Positions 1 through 8,578 of a stretch of DNA of 56,094 bases are shown piece after piece. The stretch is from Planctomycetota bacterium. Its GTDB lineage: Bacteria; Planctomycetota; Planctomycetia; Pirellulales; UBA1268. Where the stretch lies: NCBI GenBank assembly GCA_016872555.1, contig VGZO01000028.1, forward strand, positions 1 through 56,094. The letters run 5' to 3'. Position numbers and translations under genes: made by a program. Positions within the stretch are counted from its first letter, which is position 1. Each line of letters begins with the position of its first letter. The notes beneath the pieces were generated by a model that was given only the letters and a program-made list of their open reading frames with translations, had not been told where the DNA came from and did not search any database.

Positions 1-473
1 GCGACCTTCTTGGCGACCTTCTTCGTGGTGCTTCCACGGGCCGGCTTCAGGGGCTTTTTGCCGGCCGGTTTCGTCGCGCCGTGTGGCCACTTCGTGTGCG
101 CCGGCGTCGCCGCCGGCTTCCGCGGGCGGCGGCTCGAGCGCGCGGCGGAGACCGCATCGAGGAACTCGTTGGCCTTCTCCTCGAGATCGGCCGCCGAGAT
201 CGGCTCGACCTCGTCGATCACGAACAGCGACAGCCCGCCACGGCGCGCCTCGTCCATCAAGGCCTGGTACTCGACCAGCGACAGGTCGTCGTGGTCGTCG
301 TCCTCGCTGCTGAGGAACTCGAATCCGACCCGTGCCTTCGGATCCCAGCCGTCGATGTCGAACTCGACGCCGTATTCGCGGAAGCGGACGTTGCGCTGGA
401 GCGTGTAGCCGCGGGCGCGGAACAGCCGGGCGAGCATGTCGCAGCCCTCGATCTCGGACAGGGGGTCTGACAT
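1..473 (-). CDS. Hypothetical protein with basic Lys/Ala/Pro-rich tail (3' end off the window)
   Basis: The frame opens at ATG 471-473 (minus strand) and runs off the left edge, giving at least 157 residues. The first ~105 residues are acidic and look globular, with alternating strand-like segments such as GVEFDIDGWD and VGFEFLSSEDDD. The rest is a low-complexity basic tail of repeated KPA, KKP and TKKVAKK units, like the nucleic-acid-binding tails common in high-GC bacteria. I do not recognise the family. The acidic residues around VEFDID and GFEF vaguely recall nuclease folds, but this is too weak for a functional call. ffh lies 100 bp upstream on the same strand, so co-transcription is possible. 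The C-terminus is unknown. Confidence 0.6.
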   Translation of the reverse strand, partial: MSDPLSEIEGCDMLARLFRARGYTLQRNVRFREYGVEFDIDGWDPKARVGFEFLSSEDDDHDDLSLVEYQALMDEARRGGLSLFVIDEVEPISAADLEEKANEFLDAVSAARSSRRPRKPAATPAHTKWPHGATKPAGKKPLKPARGSTTKKVAKKV

Positions 474-576
474 GGGGTCGGTCTCCGTGAAGTGTTCGAC
501 GGGCGGCTCGTCGCGGGGCGGCTCGCCGGCGATGTGCCGAGGGGGTTGCGGACGGGCGGAACGCCGCCACCGGGCC

Positions 577-2049
577 TCAGCTGCCGCGCTTCCGCCGCCG
601 GGCGTCTTTCTCACGCTGCTTTTTCTGACGGCGCCGCTCCTCCGCGGTGAGCCGCTTGCCGGTGTCTCCCTTGGGGCGGGCGAGCCGCGCGGCGGGGTTG
701 GCGAGCTCCCCCTGGAGTCGCTGCATCTGCCGGACACGGTCGGCCATCCCCAGGCCGGCCATCCCCTTCATCATCGCCGCCATGCCGTCGAACTGTTTGA
801 CCAGGTCGCTGACCTCGGCCGGCTCGACGCCCGCCCCGGCGGCGATCCGCCGGCGCCGGGCCTGGTCGATGAGCCGCGACGGCTGGCGACGCTCGGCCGG
901 GGTCATCGAGTCGATGATCCCGAACAGCCGGCGCATGTCCCCCTCGATGTCGGTGCCGGCGAGCATCTCCTGCATCCCGCCCATCCCCGGGATCATCCCC
1001 AGCACCCGCCCCAGCGGCCCGAGACGGCGCGTCTGCTGGAGCATCTTCTTGAAGTCCTCGAGGGTGAACTCCCCCTCGCGGAGCCGCTCCTCCTGGCGGC
1101 GCATCTCCTCCTGGTCGAACTTCCGCTGCGCCTCCTCGACGAGCGACACGACGTCGCCCATGCCGAGGATCCGGCCGGCCATGCGCTCGGCGTGGAACGG
1201 CTCGAGGGCGTCGATCTGCTCGCCGGTGCCGATGAACTTGATCGGCACGCCGGTGACGCTCTTCACCGACAGGGCGGCGCCGCCGCGGGCGTCGCCGTCG
1301 AGCTTGGTCATGATGACCGCGTCGAGCTCGAGCGCCTCGTTGAACGCCTTGGCGCTGCGCACGGCGTCCTGGCCGGTCATCGCGTCGACGACGAGATACA
1401 CCTGGTCGGGACCGACCGTGCGGTCGATCCGCGACAGCTCGGCCATCAACGCCTCGTCGATCGCGAGGCGCCCGGCGGTGTCGAGGATCACGACGGAGTG
1501 CCCCTCGCGCTTGGCACGGGCGACACCGGCCGAGCAGACGGCGACCGGATCGGCACCGCTCCCCTCGGGGACATGGACCGGCAGCTCGAGCTGGCGGCCG
1601 AGGACGGCGAGCTGCTCGATCGCCGCGGGGCGCTGGAGGTCGGCGGCGACGAGGAGCACGCCGCGCCCCTGTTCCTTGATCCGCTTGGCGAGTTTGGCGC
1701 AGGACGTCGTCTTTCCGGAGCCCTGCAGCCCGCAGAGCATCAGCACCGTCGGCCGGCCGGGGACGAACGGGATCGTATGGTCCACCGGCCCCATCAGGCC
1801 GACAAGCTCGTGGTGGACGATGCCGACGAGCTGCTGCGTCGGGTCGAGCGACTCGAGCACCCTGGCCCCGGCGGCCCCGGCGGCGACACGGTCGAGGAAC
1901 CCGTCGGCGACGTCGTAGGCGACGTCGGCCTCGAGCAGCGCCGTGCGCACGGCCTCGAGGCCCTCGCGCATGTTGGCGTCGGTGAGCCGACCGCGGCCGC
2001 GGAGGCTCGTCAGGGCCGCCGACAGCGAGGCGGATAGCGATTCGAACAT
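577..2049 (-). CDS. ffh: Signal recognition particle protein Ffh
   Basis: SRP GTPase that binds 4.5S RNA and signal sequences emerging from the ribosome and, with FtsY, targets membrane proteins to the translocon. At 490 residues it is the normal bacterial length. The N-domain helical bundle covers about residues 1-90. The G domain has the P-loop GLQGSGKTT (about 107-115), DTAGR (about 190-194) and TKLDGDARGG (about 248-257). The Met-rich M domain follows from about 320 (GRVLGMIPGMGGMQEML, then AAMMKGMAGLGM). The C-terminus is a basic K/R tail. The start ATG at 2049 gives the canonical MFESLSASL opening; no strong Shine-Dalgarno is seen, but a TATACT hexamer lies 28 nt upstream. The identification is secure from motifs and domain order. 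Confidence 0.97.
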   Translation of the reverse strand: MFESLSASLSAALTSLRGRGRLTDANMREGLEAVRTALLEADVAYDVADGFLDRVAAGAAGARVLESLDPTQQLVGIVHHELVGLMGPVDHTIPFVPGRPTVLMLCGLQGSGKTTSCAKLAKRIKEQGRGVLLVAADLQRPAAIEQLAVLGRQLELPVHVPEGSGADPVAVCSAGVARAKREGHSVVILDTAGRLAIDEALMAELSRIDRTVGPDQVYLVVDAMTGQDAVRSAKAFNEALELDAVIMTKLDGDARGGAALSVKSVTGVPIKFIGTGEQIDALEPFHAERMAGRILGMGDVVSLVEEAQRKFDQEEMRRQEERLREGEFTLEDFKKMLQQTRRLGPLGRVLGMIPGMGGMQEMLAGTDIEGDMRRLFGIIDSMTPAERRQPSRLIDQARRRRIAAGAGVEPAEVSDLVKQFDGMAAMMKGMAGLGMADRVRQMQRLQGELANPAARLARPKGDTGKRLTAEERRRQKKQREKDARRRKRGS

Positions 2050-2076
2050 GGCGGGCGCGAGCGGAGGAAAACCGGG

Positions 2077-2082
2077 AGTATA
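2077..2082 (-). promoter_or_regulatory. Candidate -10 box upstream of ffh
   Basis: On the minus strand the hexamer TATACT (5/6 to TATAAT) stands in an otherwise GC-saturated 49-bp gap, 28 nt before the ffh start. This would give a short 5' leader of about 20 nt. No convincing -35 hexamer is visible at 16-18 bp spacing, so this is only a candidate. Confidence 0.35.
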
Positions 2083-2098
2083 GTCCCGCCCGCCCCGG

Positions 2099-2386
2099 TC
2101 AGTTGAACGCGCCGGCCGGCGCCATCGGCATCGTCACCGGAACCCCCTCGTGCATCGCCCCGTCGCAGCACGGAGCGGCCGACTCGCCCGCCGGCGGGCA
2201 GCCCGTTCCGCACGCCGGGGTTCCACACGCCGGAGCCGGGCTCCCCTGGAGCATCCCCGCGCCGCACGGGGAACCGAATTCGAGGAACGACGGGCGGCGG
2301 CAATTGAAGCCACCGAAGCACCCGTTGCAGCCGGGGGCCGCCACGAGGCTCGCCAGCACGATCGACAGGCATGCGACACGGGACAT
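2099..2386 (-). CDS. Small Cys-rich putative lipoprotein
   Basis: A 95-residue exported protein of no known family. The start at ATG 2384-2386 is preceded by GGAG about 9 nt upstream and gives MSRVACLSIVLASLVAAPGC: a short n-region, a hydrophobic core and a possible lipobox (AAPGC, Cys20). The mature part has about 10 further cysteines in short repeats (CNGC, PACGTPACGTGCPP, PCC) and ends Pro/Met/Ala-rich. The same frame stays open upstream to 2608, but that extension is unlikely because it would bury the signal peptide. Small Cys/Gly/Pro lipoproteins of this type recur in planctomycetes (general knowledge); metal binding or disulfide cross-linking in the cell envelope is speculation. Confidence 0.7.
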   Translation of the reverse strand: MSRVACLSIVLASLVAAPGCNGCFGGFNCRRPSFLEFGSPCGAGMLQGSPAPACGTPACGTGCPPAGESAAPCCDGAMHEGVPVTMPMAPAGAFN

Positions 2387-2594
2387 GGAGGTTCTCCACC
2401 GCGGCTGACGGGCCGCGCCGGTCCCGCCAGGCGCCACGCGGGTGGACGGCGTCGGGACCGTCAACCATAGCCCACGGATCGCGCCCGTGCGGAGCGGCGA
2501 CCGCCGCCGCGCACCGGGACGCGTGCTAGGGTTTTCGGGCGGATTCTCAGGTCCGCCCCTGCGCACCGGTTGCCGTCCCGTTTCCGGATCGGTC

Positions 2595-3572
2595 ATGCAT
2601 TCCCCCACCCGCCGCCTCGCGCCGGTACCGAGCGGCGGTGCCCGGGGACCGTATCGGTGGCATTCGCTGGCCGCCGTCTGCCTGCTCGCGGCGGGCCAGC
2701 TTGCCGCGCCGGCAGCCGAGCGGTGCGAAGCTCCGACCGGCCCGGATGTCTGGGCGGTCAGTTCGCGCGGTGGCGGCGATCCGACCGAGCGGGTGCAGCA
2801 CTACGTCCCCGGCCAGGGATGGGAGCGGTCGGATGCCGGGGCCCTGTTCGACGGTGACGGCAGGACGCTGGTCCTCCTCGTCCACGGCAATCGCTACGAG
2901 CATGCCGACGCCCTCGACCAGGCGCTGCGCTTGGCACGGTGGCTGGGCACCTGTGCCGACGGCACCCGCCCGGCGCCGCGCGTCGTCGCCTACTCCTGGC
3001 CGAGCGACAAGCAAGGCACGCCGCTCCGCGACAGCCGGCGAAAATACGAACGCGCGAGCCTCGAGGTGCGCCGGTTCGCCGGCCTGCTCGAGCGCATCGA
3101 GCCGCAGCGACCGGTGGGCATCGTCGGCTACAGCTACGGGGCCCTGGTGGCGCTCGGGGGCCTCGCCGCACGCGTCGGCGCCGATGGCAACGCCGCCGGT
3201 GGCCCGCGTGGCTGGGCGCTGCGCGAATCGCCTGTGAACCTCGTCCTCGTCGCCGCCGCGGTCCGCTGCGATGCCCTCGCCCCCGCCGGACCCTACCGCT
3301 CGGCGGCAGCGATCGTGGATCGCGTCGTGCTGCTCAACAATTCCTCCGACATCGCCCTGCGGTTCTTTCCCTGGGTCGACCGGGGCCTCGAGACCGACGC
3401 CCTGGGACGCGTCGGGATGCCTGCCCGATGGCTCCCCGAGGGAGTCGAGTTCCGCCAGTATGACGCCGCCGACGCCGTCGGCGTGAGCCATCGGTTCCTC
3501 GGCTACCTCGAGTCGGCGGGAGTCGCCCGGCGATTGTGTGCCGGGCTCGTCGACGGTGCGGCGGCAGAGTGA
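2595..3572 (+). CDS. Secreted alpha/beta-hydrolase
   Basis: A 325-residue protein. The chosen start, ATG 2595, precedes a basic n-region and the hydrophobic stretch LAAVCLLAAGQLAAPAAE, a plausible signal peptide; the frame extends upstream to 2442 but without a sensible N-terminus. The oxyanion-side strand LVLLVHGN and the nucleophile elbow GYSYGA (GxSxG, about residue 180) mark the alpha/beta-hydrolase fold, and a C-terminal SHRF supplies a possible catalytic His. SWPSD after strand 4 recalls the DUF900 group. The substrate is unknown; an envelope esterase or lipase is a reasonable guess. It is divergent from the Cys-rich lipoprotein gene across about 210 bp. Confidence 0.78.
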   Translation: MHSPTRRLAPVPSGGARGPYRWHSLAAVCLLAAGQLAAPAAERCEAPTGPDVWAVSSRGGGDPTERVQHYVPGQGWERSDAGALFDGDGRTLVLLVHGNRYEHADALDQALRLARWLGTCADGTRPAPRVVAYSWPSDKQGTPLRDSRRKYERASLEVRRFAGLLERIEPQRPVGIVGYSYGALVALGGLAARVGADGNAAGGPRGWALRESPVNLVLVAAAVRCDALAPAGPYRSAAAIVDRVVLLNNSSDIALRFFPWVDRGLETDALGRVGMPARWLPEGVEFRQYDAADAVGVSHRFLGYLESAGVARRLCAGLVDGAAAE

Positions 3573-3585
3573 CGAGGCCGGTGGA

Positions 3586-4563
3586 TCATGCCCCGGCGCG
3601 GTCGGCGAACCAGGCGGCGGTCTCCGCCAGCCCGGAGTCGAGATCGACGGTCGGGCGCCAGCCGAGGAGGCGGCCGGCCCGCCCGGGATCGACGAGATTG
3701 CTGCGCAGGTCGCCGGCCCGGGGCGGGCCGTGGAGCGGCGTCGGCGCGGGCCGTGGCGCGGCGGCGCGGTGAGGCAGGCCCTCGAATGCGGCGCGAAGCC
3801 GCTGCTCGAGCATGACGACGTCGACACCGATCCCGGTGCCGACGTTGAACGCGGTCAGCGTGCCGGGGGCGACGACCTCGGCGCCGGCCGTCAGCGCCAG
3901 GACGTTGGCCCGGGCGACGTCGGCGACGTGGACGTAGTCACGCACGTAGCGGCCGTCGCCGTTGATCGTGGCGGGCTGCCCGGCGAGCCAGCGGTTGAGG
4001 AAGATCGCGACCACTCCCGCCTCGCCGTGTGGATTCTGCCGAGGACCGTAGACGTTGGAGTAGCGGAGTGCGACGGTCGTGAGCCCGTGCTCGCGGGCGA
4101 AGAACCCGAGGTACCGCTCGCCGACCCACTTGGTGATCCCGTAGGGGCTCACCGGATCGGCAGGAGTTTCTTCCGGTGCCGGGGCGATGACCTCGCCGTA
4201 CAGAACCCCGCCGCTGGACGCGAAGACCACGCGGCGGCAGCCGGTCGCGGCCGCGGCCGCGAGGACGTTGATCGTCCCCAGGCAGTTGACCCGCGCGTCG
4301 AACGCCGGCTCGCGCACCGAGCGGCTCACCGACATCTGTGCCGCCTGGTGGCAGACGGCGTCGGGGCGCTGGCGGCCGAAGATCTCCGCGACGGCGTCGG
4401 CGTCGGCGACGTCGGCCACGTGGAGGGGCACGTGGGGCGGCAGATTGCCGCGGCTCCCGGTCGACAGGTCGTCGAGAACGCTCACCGCGTGCCCGGAGGC
4501 GACCAAGGCGTCGACGACGTGGCTGCCGATGAACCCGGCGCCGCCGGTGACGAGGATCTTCAT
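3586..4563 (-). CDS. NAD-dependent sugar epimerase/dehydratase (extended SDR, GalE-like)
   Basis: A 325-residue extended short-chain dehydrogenase acting on a nucleotide sugar. The Rossmann GxxGxxG is at residues 7-13 (TGGAGFIG), the ribose-binding acidic pair LDD is near 30-32, and the active site is Y141-x3-K145 (YGITK) with serines at 116-117. RYSNVYGPRQNPHGEAGVV is the characteristic substrate-binding loop of UDP-glucose 4-epimerase-like enzymes, and GDGRYVRDYVHVADVA is also typical. The exact sugar (UDP-glucose, UDP-glucuronate or another) cannot be read from sequence. It heads the minus-strand side of the polysaccharide block, so supply of an activated sugar to the neighbouring glycosyltransferases is likely. 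Its stop lies 14 bp from the convergent hydrolase. Confidence 0.92.
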   Translation of the reverse strand: MKILVTGGAGFIGSHVVDALVASGHAVSVLDDLSTGSRGNLPPHVPLHVADVADADAVAEIFGRQRPDAVCHQAAQMSVSRSVREPAFDARVNCLGTINVLAAAAATGCRRVVFASSGGVLYGEVIAPAPEETPADPVSPYGITKWVGERYLGFFAREHGLTTVALRYSNVYGPRQNPHGEAGVVAIFLNRWLAGQPATINGDGRYVRDYVHVADVARANVLALTAGAEVVAPGTLTAFNVGTGIGVDVVMLEQRLRAAFEGLPHRAAAPRPAPTPLHGPPRAGDLRSNLVDPGRAGRLLGWRPTVDLDSGLAETAAWFADRAGA

Positions 4564-4716
4564 ATGACGGGAAACTGCTCGATGGTGGGGCCCCCGACGA
4601 CCGCCGCCGGGACCTGCGGTCGGCCCGTCCGGCTCGGGTCGCCATCATCATGCGGACAGATGGAGCCGGGATCCAGCGGTGGCCACCTCGTCCAAGCGTT
4701 CTGAGGCCGGCTGGCT

Positions 4717-7044
4717 TCAGGCCGCCGCCCGGGCGCCGGCCACGGCGATGCCGAGGGTCTCGAGGAGCCCGGTGGCATAGCGGTCGAAGGCGTGTTCGCG
4801 CGTGTAGGTGGCGCGCGCCGCCTCGTCGCGGCCGCCGTCCACGCCGGTGGCGATCCAGGCGTCGAGAGCCGCCGCCACGCTCTCGGGGGCGAGCTCGTCG
4901 CCGACGCGGGCCACGGTCACCGGCGCGTCGAGAGCGGCGGCCAGATCTTCGTTGGCGACCGTCGGCAGCCCGGCTGCCACGCAGTCGACCAGCGCCCCGG
5001 ACAGGCCCCCGAAGCGGTGCGTCCGCAGCTGGATCCCGTAGTCGGCGGCGAGCAGCCAGTCGCGGTATTCGGCTTCGCCGACCCACTCGTCGCTGACGTG
5101 GACCCGCCCGGCGGCGCCGTGCCGTGCGGCGCGGGCGCGGAGGGCCCGGGCCTGCCTGCCGGCACGGCCGACGAAGCGGAGCTCGACGTCCCGGCCGCGC
5201 CGCACCAGCGCCGCGATCGCGTCGATGCACGCCTCCGGCGCCTTGAGCGGCGAGACGATTCCCAGCGACACGACGACGATCCGCCCGCGCGGCACGCCGA
5301 GCCGTGCGCGGATCGCCTGCCGGGCGGCGGGGGCGACGGCAGCGGCGCTGAATGGCCGTTGCACGCAGAACGGCAAGTGGACCGGACGGGTTCCGTAGTG
5401 GCTCTCGATCGAGTCGGCCAACGCCCGGCTGTGGACCACCAGCGGTGCCGCCGCAGCGACGACCTCGCCGAGAAACAGCGTCGGCAGCGTGTGCGGATGA
5501 TCGGTCCACCCGGCGAGCTCGCGGCGCGTGATCCGGCGGCCGAGCTCCGCTTCGGCGCGGTGCCGGAGGCCGTCGGTACCATGCCACCAGCCGTACAGGT
5601 CGGTGAGCCGGGAATCGTGGAGGATGCACGGCCCGCCATGGCGCGTGTGGAGGTCGAGGATCCGCCCGTGGAATCGCGAATTGCCCAGCACGGCGACCAC
5701 CGCCGCGTAGTCGGAGCGGAGCAGCGCCGCCGGACCGAGCGCGCAGTGACGGCGGACCGCCGGCGTCGCGAGCGCCGCCGGCTGTTCGGAGTAGACGTCG
5801 ACGTCGACGTGGGGGGCGAGCGCCTCGACCATGCCGGCGGTGTAGTCGGCGACGCCGGAGCGGTCGGGGGGGAACGGCGAGAGCACGGCGATCGCCGGGC
5901 GGCGTCGGGGAGCGGGCCGGTCGCCGCGCTGCCGGCGCCAGGCGGCCTCGACGGCGCTGCGGATCCGTCGCCCGACGGCGGCGGCGGTGAAGCGGCGGGG
6001 CACTTCTGCTTGGCCGGCGACGATCCGAACGCGTTCGGCCGCCGATGCGGTGACCGTTTCGAGCCGGGCGGCGAGGCCGTCGACGTCGTCGGGATCGAAC
6101 CGTGCGGCCGGATCGGCGACCAGTTCGCGGTGGGCCGGAATGTCGGAGACGAGCACCGGTGACCCGCAGGCCATCGCCTCGATGACAGGCAGCGAGAACC
6201 CCTCCGCCCGGCTGGCGGTGACGGTCGCCAGCGCGTGGCGGTACCAGCCGGCCAGTTCGGCGTCGTTGACATGGTCGAGGAACAGCACCGCCTCCCGGCC
6301 CGGGACGCCGTGCCCTGCCGCGGCGCGGATCCGCTGGCGTTGCCGCTCCGGATACCCCCCGGCGACGACGAGCGTGGCGGGGGCGGCGTGCCGCTCGGCC
6401 ATCCGCGCCCGCGCGGCGGCAACGGTCTCGACGTTCTTCCGCCAGTCGGCACCGCCGACGAACAGCAGATACTCGCCGGGAGCGCTGGCGGGGCGGGGGA
6501 TCCCCGCCGCGTCGCCCCCGAGCAGCGCCTCGAAGGCGGGGCGGAGGGAGACGCCGGTGACGGCGATCCGCTCCCGGGGGATGCCGAGCCCGGCGGCGAG
6601 GTCGTCGGCGCACGATGCCGAGATCGGCAGGAACACGCGCATCGCCCCGAGCCACTGCCAGGCTGCCGCGTAGTGGAGCAGATCGGACCGGCGCCGAAGG
6701 TAGCGCGCGGGATGGTCGCGCGGGATGAAGTCGTAGACGACCGCGCAGGGGAGGATGTTGGGCCGGTCGAGCAGGCGCGCCGGGGCCCGGGTGTCGTGGG
6801 TCATCGGCGAGAGCTGGAGGAACAGCGCCGGCCCACCGGGCTCGGGTTCGGTGAACCCCGGGCGGATCGCGACGCACGCCCGCCTGACCCCGGCCGACGG
6901 CTGGGGAAGCGCGGGGTCGGTGAGCCCGACGATCCGGGCGCCGCCTTCGGCGAGGGCCTCGAGCACCAGCGCCGCGTGAGAGCCGATGCCGCGCCGCGCG
7001 TGGAGCGGATCCTGGAGCGCCCGGATGTCGGCGAGGATGAGCAT
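4717..7044 (-). CDS. Two-domain glycosyltransferase (tandem GT4/GT-B)
   Basis: A 775-residue protein with two GT-B glycosyltransferases in tandem. Domain 1 (about 1-370) has LLFVGGADWRKN and the EX7E motif E281-GFSLPVI-E289. Domain 2 begins near 383 with AVLSPFPPDRSGVADYT, a typical GT4 opening, and continues through HDSRLTDLYGWW and VSLGIVSPLKAPE; its acceptor-side EX7E is replaced by FGGLSGALVDCVAAG. I start it at ATG 7044 (MLILADIRALQDP), where family homology would begin; an in-frame ATG at 7125 would add 27 Pro/Gly-rich residues and overlap the next gene. It lies in the polysaccharide block and probably adds two successive sugars. Donor and acceptor are unknown. Confidence 0.9.
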   Translation of the reverse strand: MLILADIRALQDPLHARRGIGSHAALVLEALAEGGARIVGLTDPALPQPSAGVRRACVAIRPGFTEPEPGGPALFLQLSPMTHDTRAPARLLDRPNILPCAVVYDFIPRDHPARYLRRRSDLLHYAAAWQWLGAMRVFLPISASCADDLAAGLGIPRERIAVTGVSLRPAFEALLGGDAAGIPRPASAPGEYLLFVGGADWRKNVETVAAARARMAERHAAPATLVVAGGYPERQRQRIRAAAGHGVPGREAVLFLDHVNDAELAGWYRHALATVTASRAEGFSLPVIEAMACGSPVLVSDIPAHRELVADPAARFDPDDVDGLAARLETVTASAAERVRIVAGQAEVPRRFTAAAVGRRIRSAVEAAWRRQRGDRPAPRRRPAIAVLSPFPPDRSGVADYTAGMVEALAPHVDVDVYSEQPAALATPAVRRHCALGPAALLRSDYAAVVAVLGNSRFHGRILDLHTRHGGPCILHDSRLTDLYGWWHGTDGLRHRAEAELGRRITRRELAGWTDHPHTLPTLFLGEVVAAAAPLVVHSRALADSIESHYGTRPVHLPFCVQRPFSAAAVAPAARQAIRARLGVPRGRIVVVSLGIVSPLKAPEACIDAIAALVRRGRDVELRFVGRAGRQARALRARAARHGAAGRVHVSDEWVGEAEYRDWLLAADYGIQLRTHRFGGLSGALVDCVAAGLPTVANEDLAAALDAPVTVARVGDELAPESVAAALDAWIATGVDGGRDEAARATYTREHAFDRYATGLLETLGIAVAGARAAA

Positions 7045-7106
7045 GGGCCGCGGCCGCCTGGGCTGGAGTCCGGGGTCCGGCGGCTGTCCGCCGGCGATCG
7101 CCCCTG

Positions 7107-7430
7107 TCAGGCCGCGCGACGCCACCGAGTGGCGGGACCGACGCTGCCCGCTACGGGTTCGTCGGCCGTCCCCCGGCCGGCAGCCTCGATGCCGTGGGCG
7201 GGGGGCGGGCCGGCGGCGAGCAACCCTCTCACCAAACCGTCGAGGTCCCGGCCGGCCGCTTCGGGAACGGTGATCGCGGCTCCCCCGCGGCGCAGTTCGG
7301 CCCGCACGAGGGCCACGAGCAGCTCCTCGTCGGCCGATCCGGGTGCGGCTCCACGGTGGCGCGCGGGGCGCAGACGGTGGACCAGCGGGCGCAGCAGCAG
7401 CCGTTCGAGTGACTTGAGGAACCGGGGCAT
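7107..7430 (-). CDS. Small hypothetical protein in the polysaccharide block
   Basis: A 107-residue protein from ATG 7430 (MPRFLKSLERLLLRPLV); an upstream ATG at 7469 would overlap the end of gmd by 11 bp. The N-terminal half is basic and amphipathic; the middle (DEELLVALVRAELRRGGAAI) is probably helical. No family is recognised and there are no cysteines or obvious catalytic residues. It is wedged between gmd and the tandem glycosyltransferase on the same strand with short spacings, which argues that it is a real member of the operon. A role as a membrane-peripheral accessory to the glycosyltransferases is a guess only. Confidence 0.5.
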   Translation of the reverse strand: MPRFLKSLERLLLRPLVHRLRPARHRGAAPGSADEELLVALVRAELRRGGAAITVPEAAGRDLDGLVRGLLAAGPPPAHGIEAAGRGTADEPVAGSVGPATRWRRAA

Positions 7431-7458
7431 CGCGTCGGCTTCCGGACGGGTGCTGGGG

Positions 7459-8496
7459 TCAGGCGGCACACCGCTCGCGGGCGCTGATCGCCCGGGTGTT
7501 GGCCTCGCGTTCGCGACGGGCGAGTTCGAGATCGGAATCGACCATCATGTTCACGAGCCGTTCGAACGACACCTGCGGCATCCAGCCGAGGCGGCTCCGC
7601 GCCTTGCTGCTGTCGCCGAGGAGGAGATCGACCTCGGCGGGGCGGAAATAGCGCGGATCGACGACGACGTGATCGCGGTAGTCGAGGCCGAGCCGCCCGA
7701 ACGCCTTGTCACAGAACTCGCTGACCGTGTGGAGTTCGTCGGTGGCGACGACGAAGTCGTCCGGTTCGTCCTGCTGGAGCATCAGCCACATCGCCTCGAC
7801 GTAATCGCCGGCGTAGCCCCAGTCGCGCTGGGCGTCGAGGTTGCCGAGATGGAGCTTGTCCTGGAGGCCGAGCTTGATCCGTGTCGCGCCGCGGGTGATC
7901 TTCCGCGTCACGAACGTCTCGCCACGGCGCGGGCTCTCGTGGTTGAAGAGGATTCCGCAGGACGCGTGGATCCCGTAGCTCTCGCGGTAGTTGACGGTGA
8001 TCCAGTGGCCGTAGACCTTGGCGACGCCGTACGGCGAGCGCGGGTGGAACGGCGTCGTCTCGCGCTGCGGCGTCTCGACGACCTTGCCGAACATCTCCGA
8101 GCTCGAGGCCTGGTAGAAGCGGATCTGCTGGCCGCTGTCGTCCTGGACGTCGCGGATCGCCTCGAGCAGGCGCAGCGTGCCGACCGCGGTCACGTCGGCC
8201 GTGTAGGTCGGCTGATCGAAGCTCACGCGGACATGGCTCTGGGCGGCGAGATTGTAGACCTCGTGCGGGCGGATCTCGCGGATCAGACGGACCAGACCGT
8301 TGCCGTCGGCGAGGTCACCGTAGTGGAGGCGGACCACCGTCTCACCGACGTCGACGAGATGGTCGATCCGTTCGGTGCCGAACGTGCTCGACCGGCGCCG
8401 AAGGCCGTGGACCTCGTAGCCCTTGGCGAGGAGGAGCTCAGCCAGATACGAACCGTCCTGCCCCGTGACGCCGGTGATCAACGCTCGTCGCTGCAT
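7459..8496 (-). CDS. gmd: GDP-mannose 4,6-dehydratase
   Basis: Converts GDP-D-mannose to GDP-4-keto-6-deoxy-mannose, the branch point to GDP-fucose, GDP-rhamnose and GDP-perosamine. At 345 residues it has the family length, starting [20 protein letters not shown] (NADP-binding TGxTGQDG at about 8-15). It keeps the diagnostic segments [27 protein letters not shown], the active-site Tyr/Lys in [12 protein letters not shown], and [18 protein letters not shown]. The presence of gmd shows that the cluster makes a 6-deoxyhexose. No GDP-fucose synthase or reductase is adjacent, so the next step must be encoded elsewhere or performed by the neighbouring SDR enzyme. Confidence 0.97.
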   Translation of the reverse strand: MQRRALITGVTGQDGSYLAELLLAKGYEVHGLRRRSSTFGTERIDHLVDVGETVVRLHYGDLADGNGLVRLIREIRPHEVYNLAAQSHVRVSFDQPTYTADVTAVGTLRLLEAIRDVQDDSGQQIRFYQASSSEMFGKVVETPQRETTPFHPRSPYGVAKVYGHWITVNYRESYGIHASCGILFNHESPRRGETFVTRKITRGATRIKLGLQDKLHLGNLDAQRDWGYAGDYVEAMWLMLQQDEPDDFVVATDELHTVSEFCDKAFGRLGLDYRDHVVVDPRYFRPAEVDLLLGDSSKARSRLGWMPQVSFERLVNMMVDSDLELARREREANTRAISARERCAA

Positions 8497-8578
8497 CGCA
8501 TGCCTCCCTGGTCTTACCGGTGGAACGAGCTCGGCATCGGCGGATGACGCCCCGATGCCGGCTCGAAGGGGAGGGACG

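Noticed and set aside
3938-6877. A 979-codon minus-strand open frame overlapping the epimerase and tandem glycosyltransferase
   Set aside because: Arg/Pro-dominated with no motif; it is an out-of-frame reading of two well-supported genes on the same strand.
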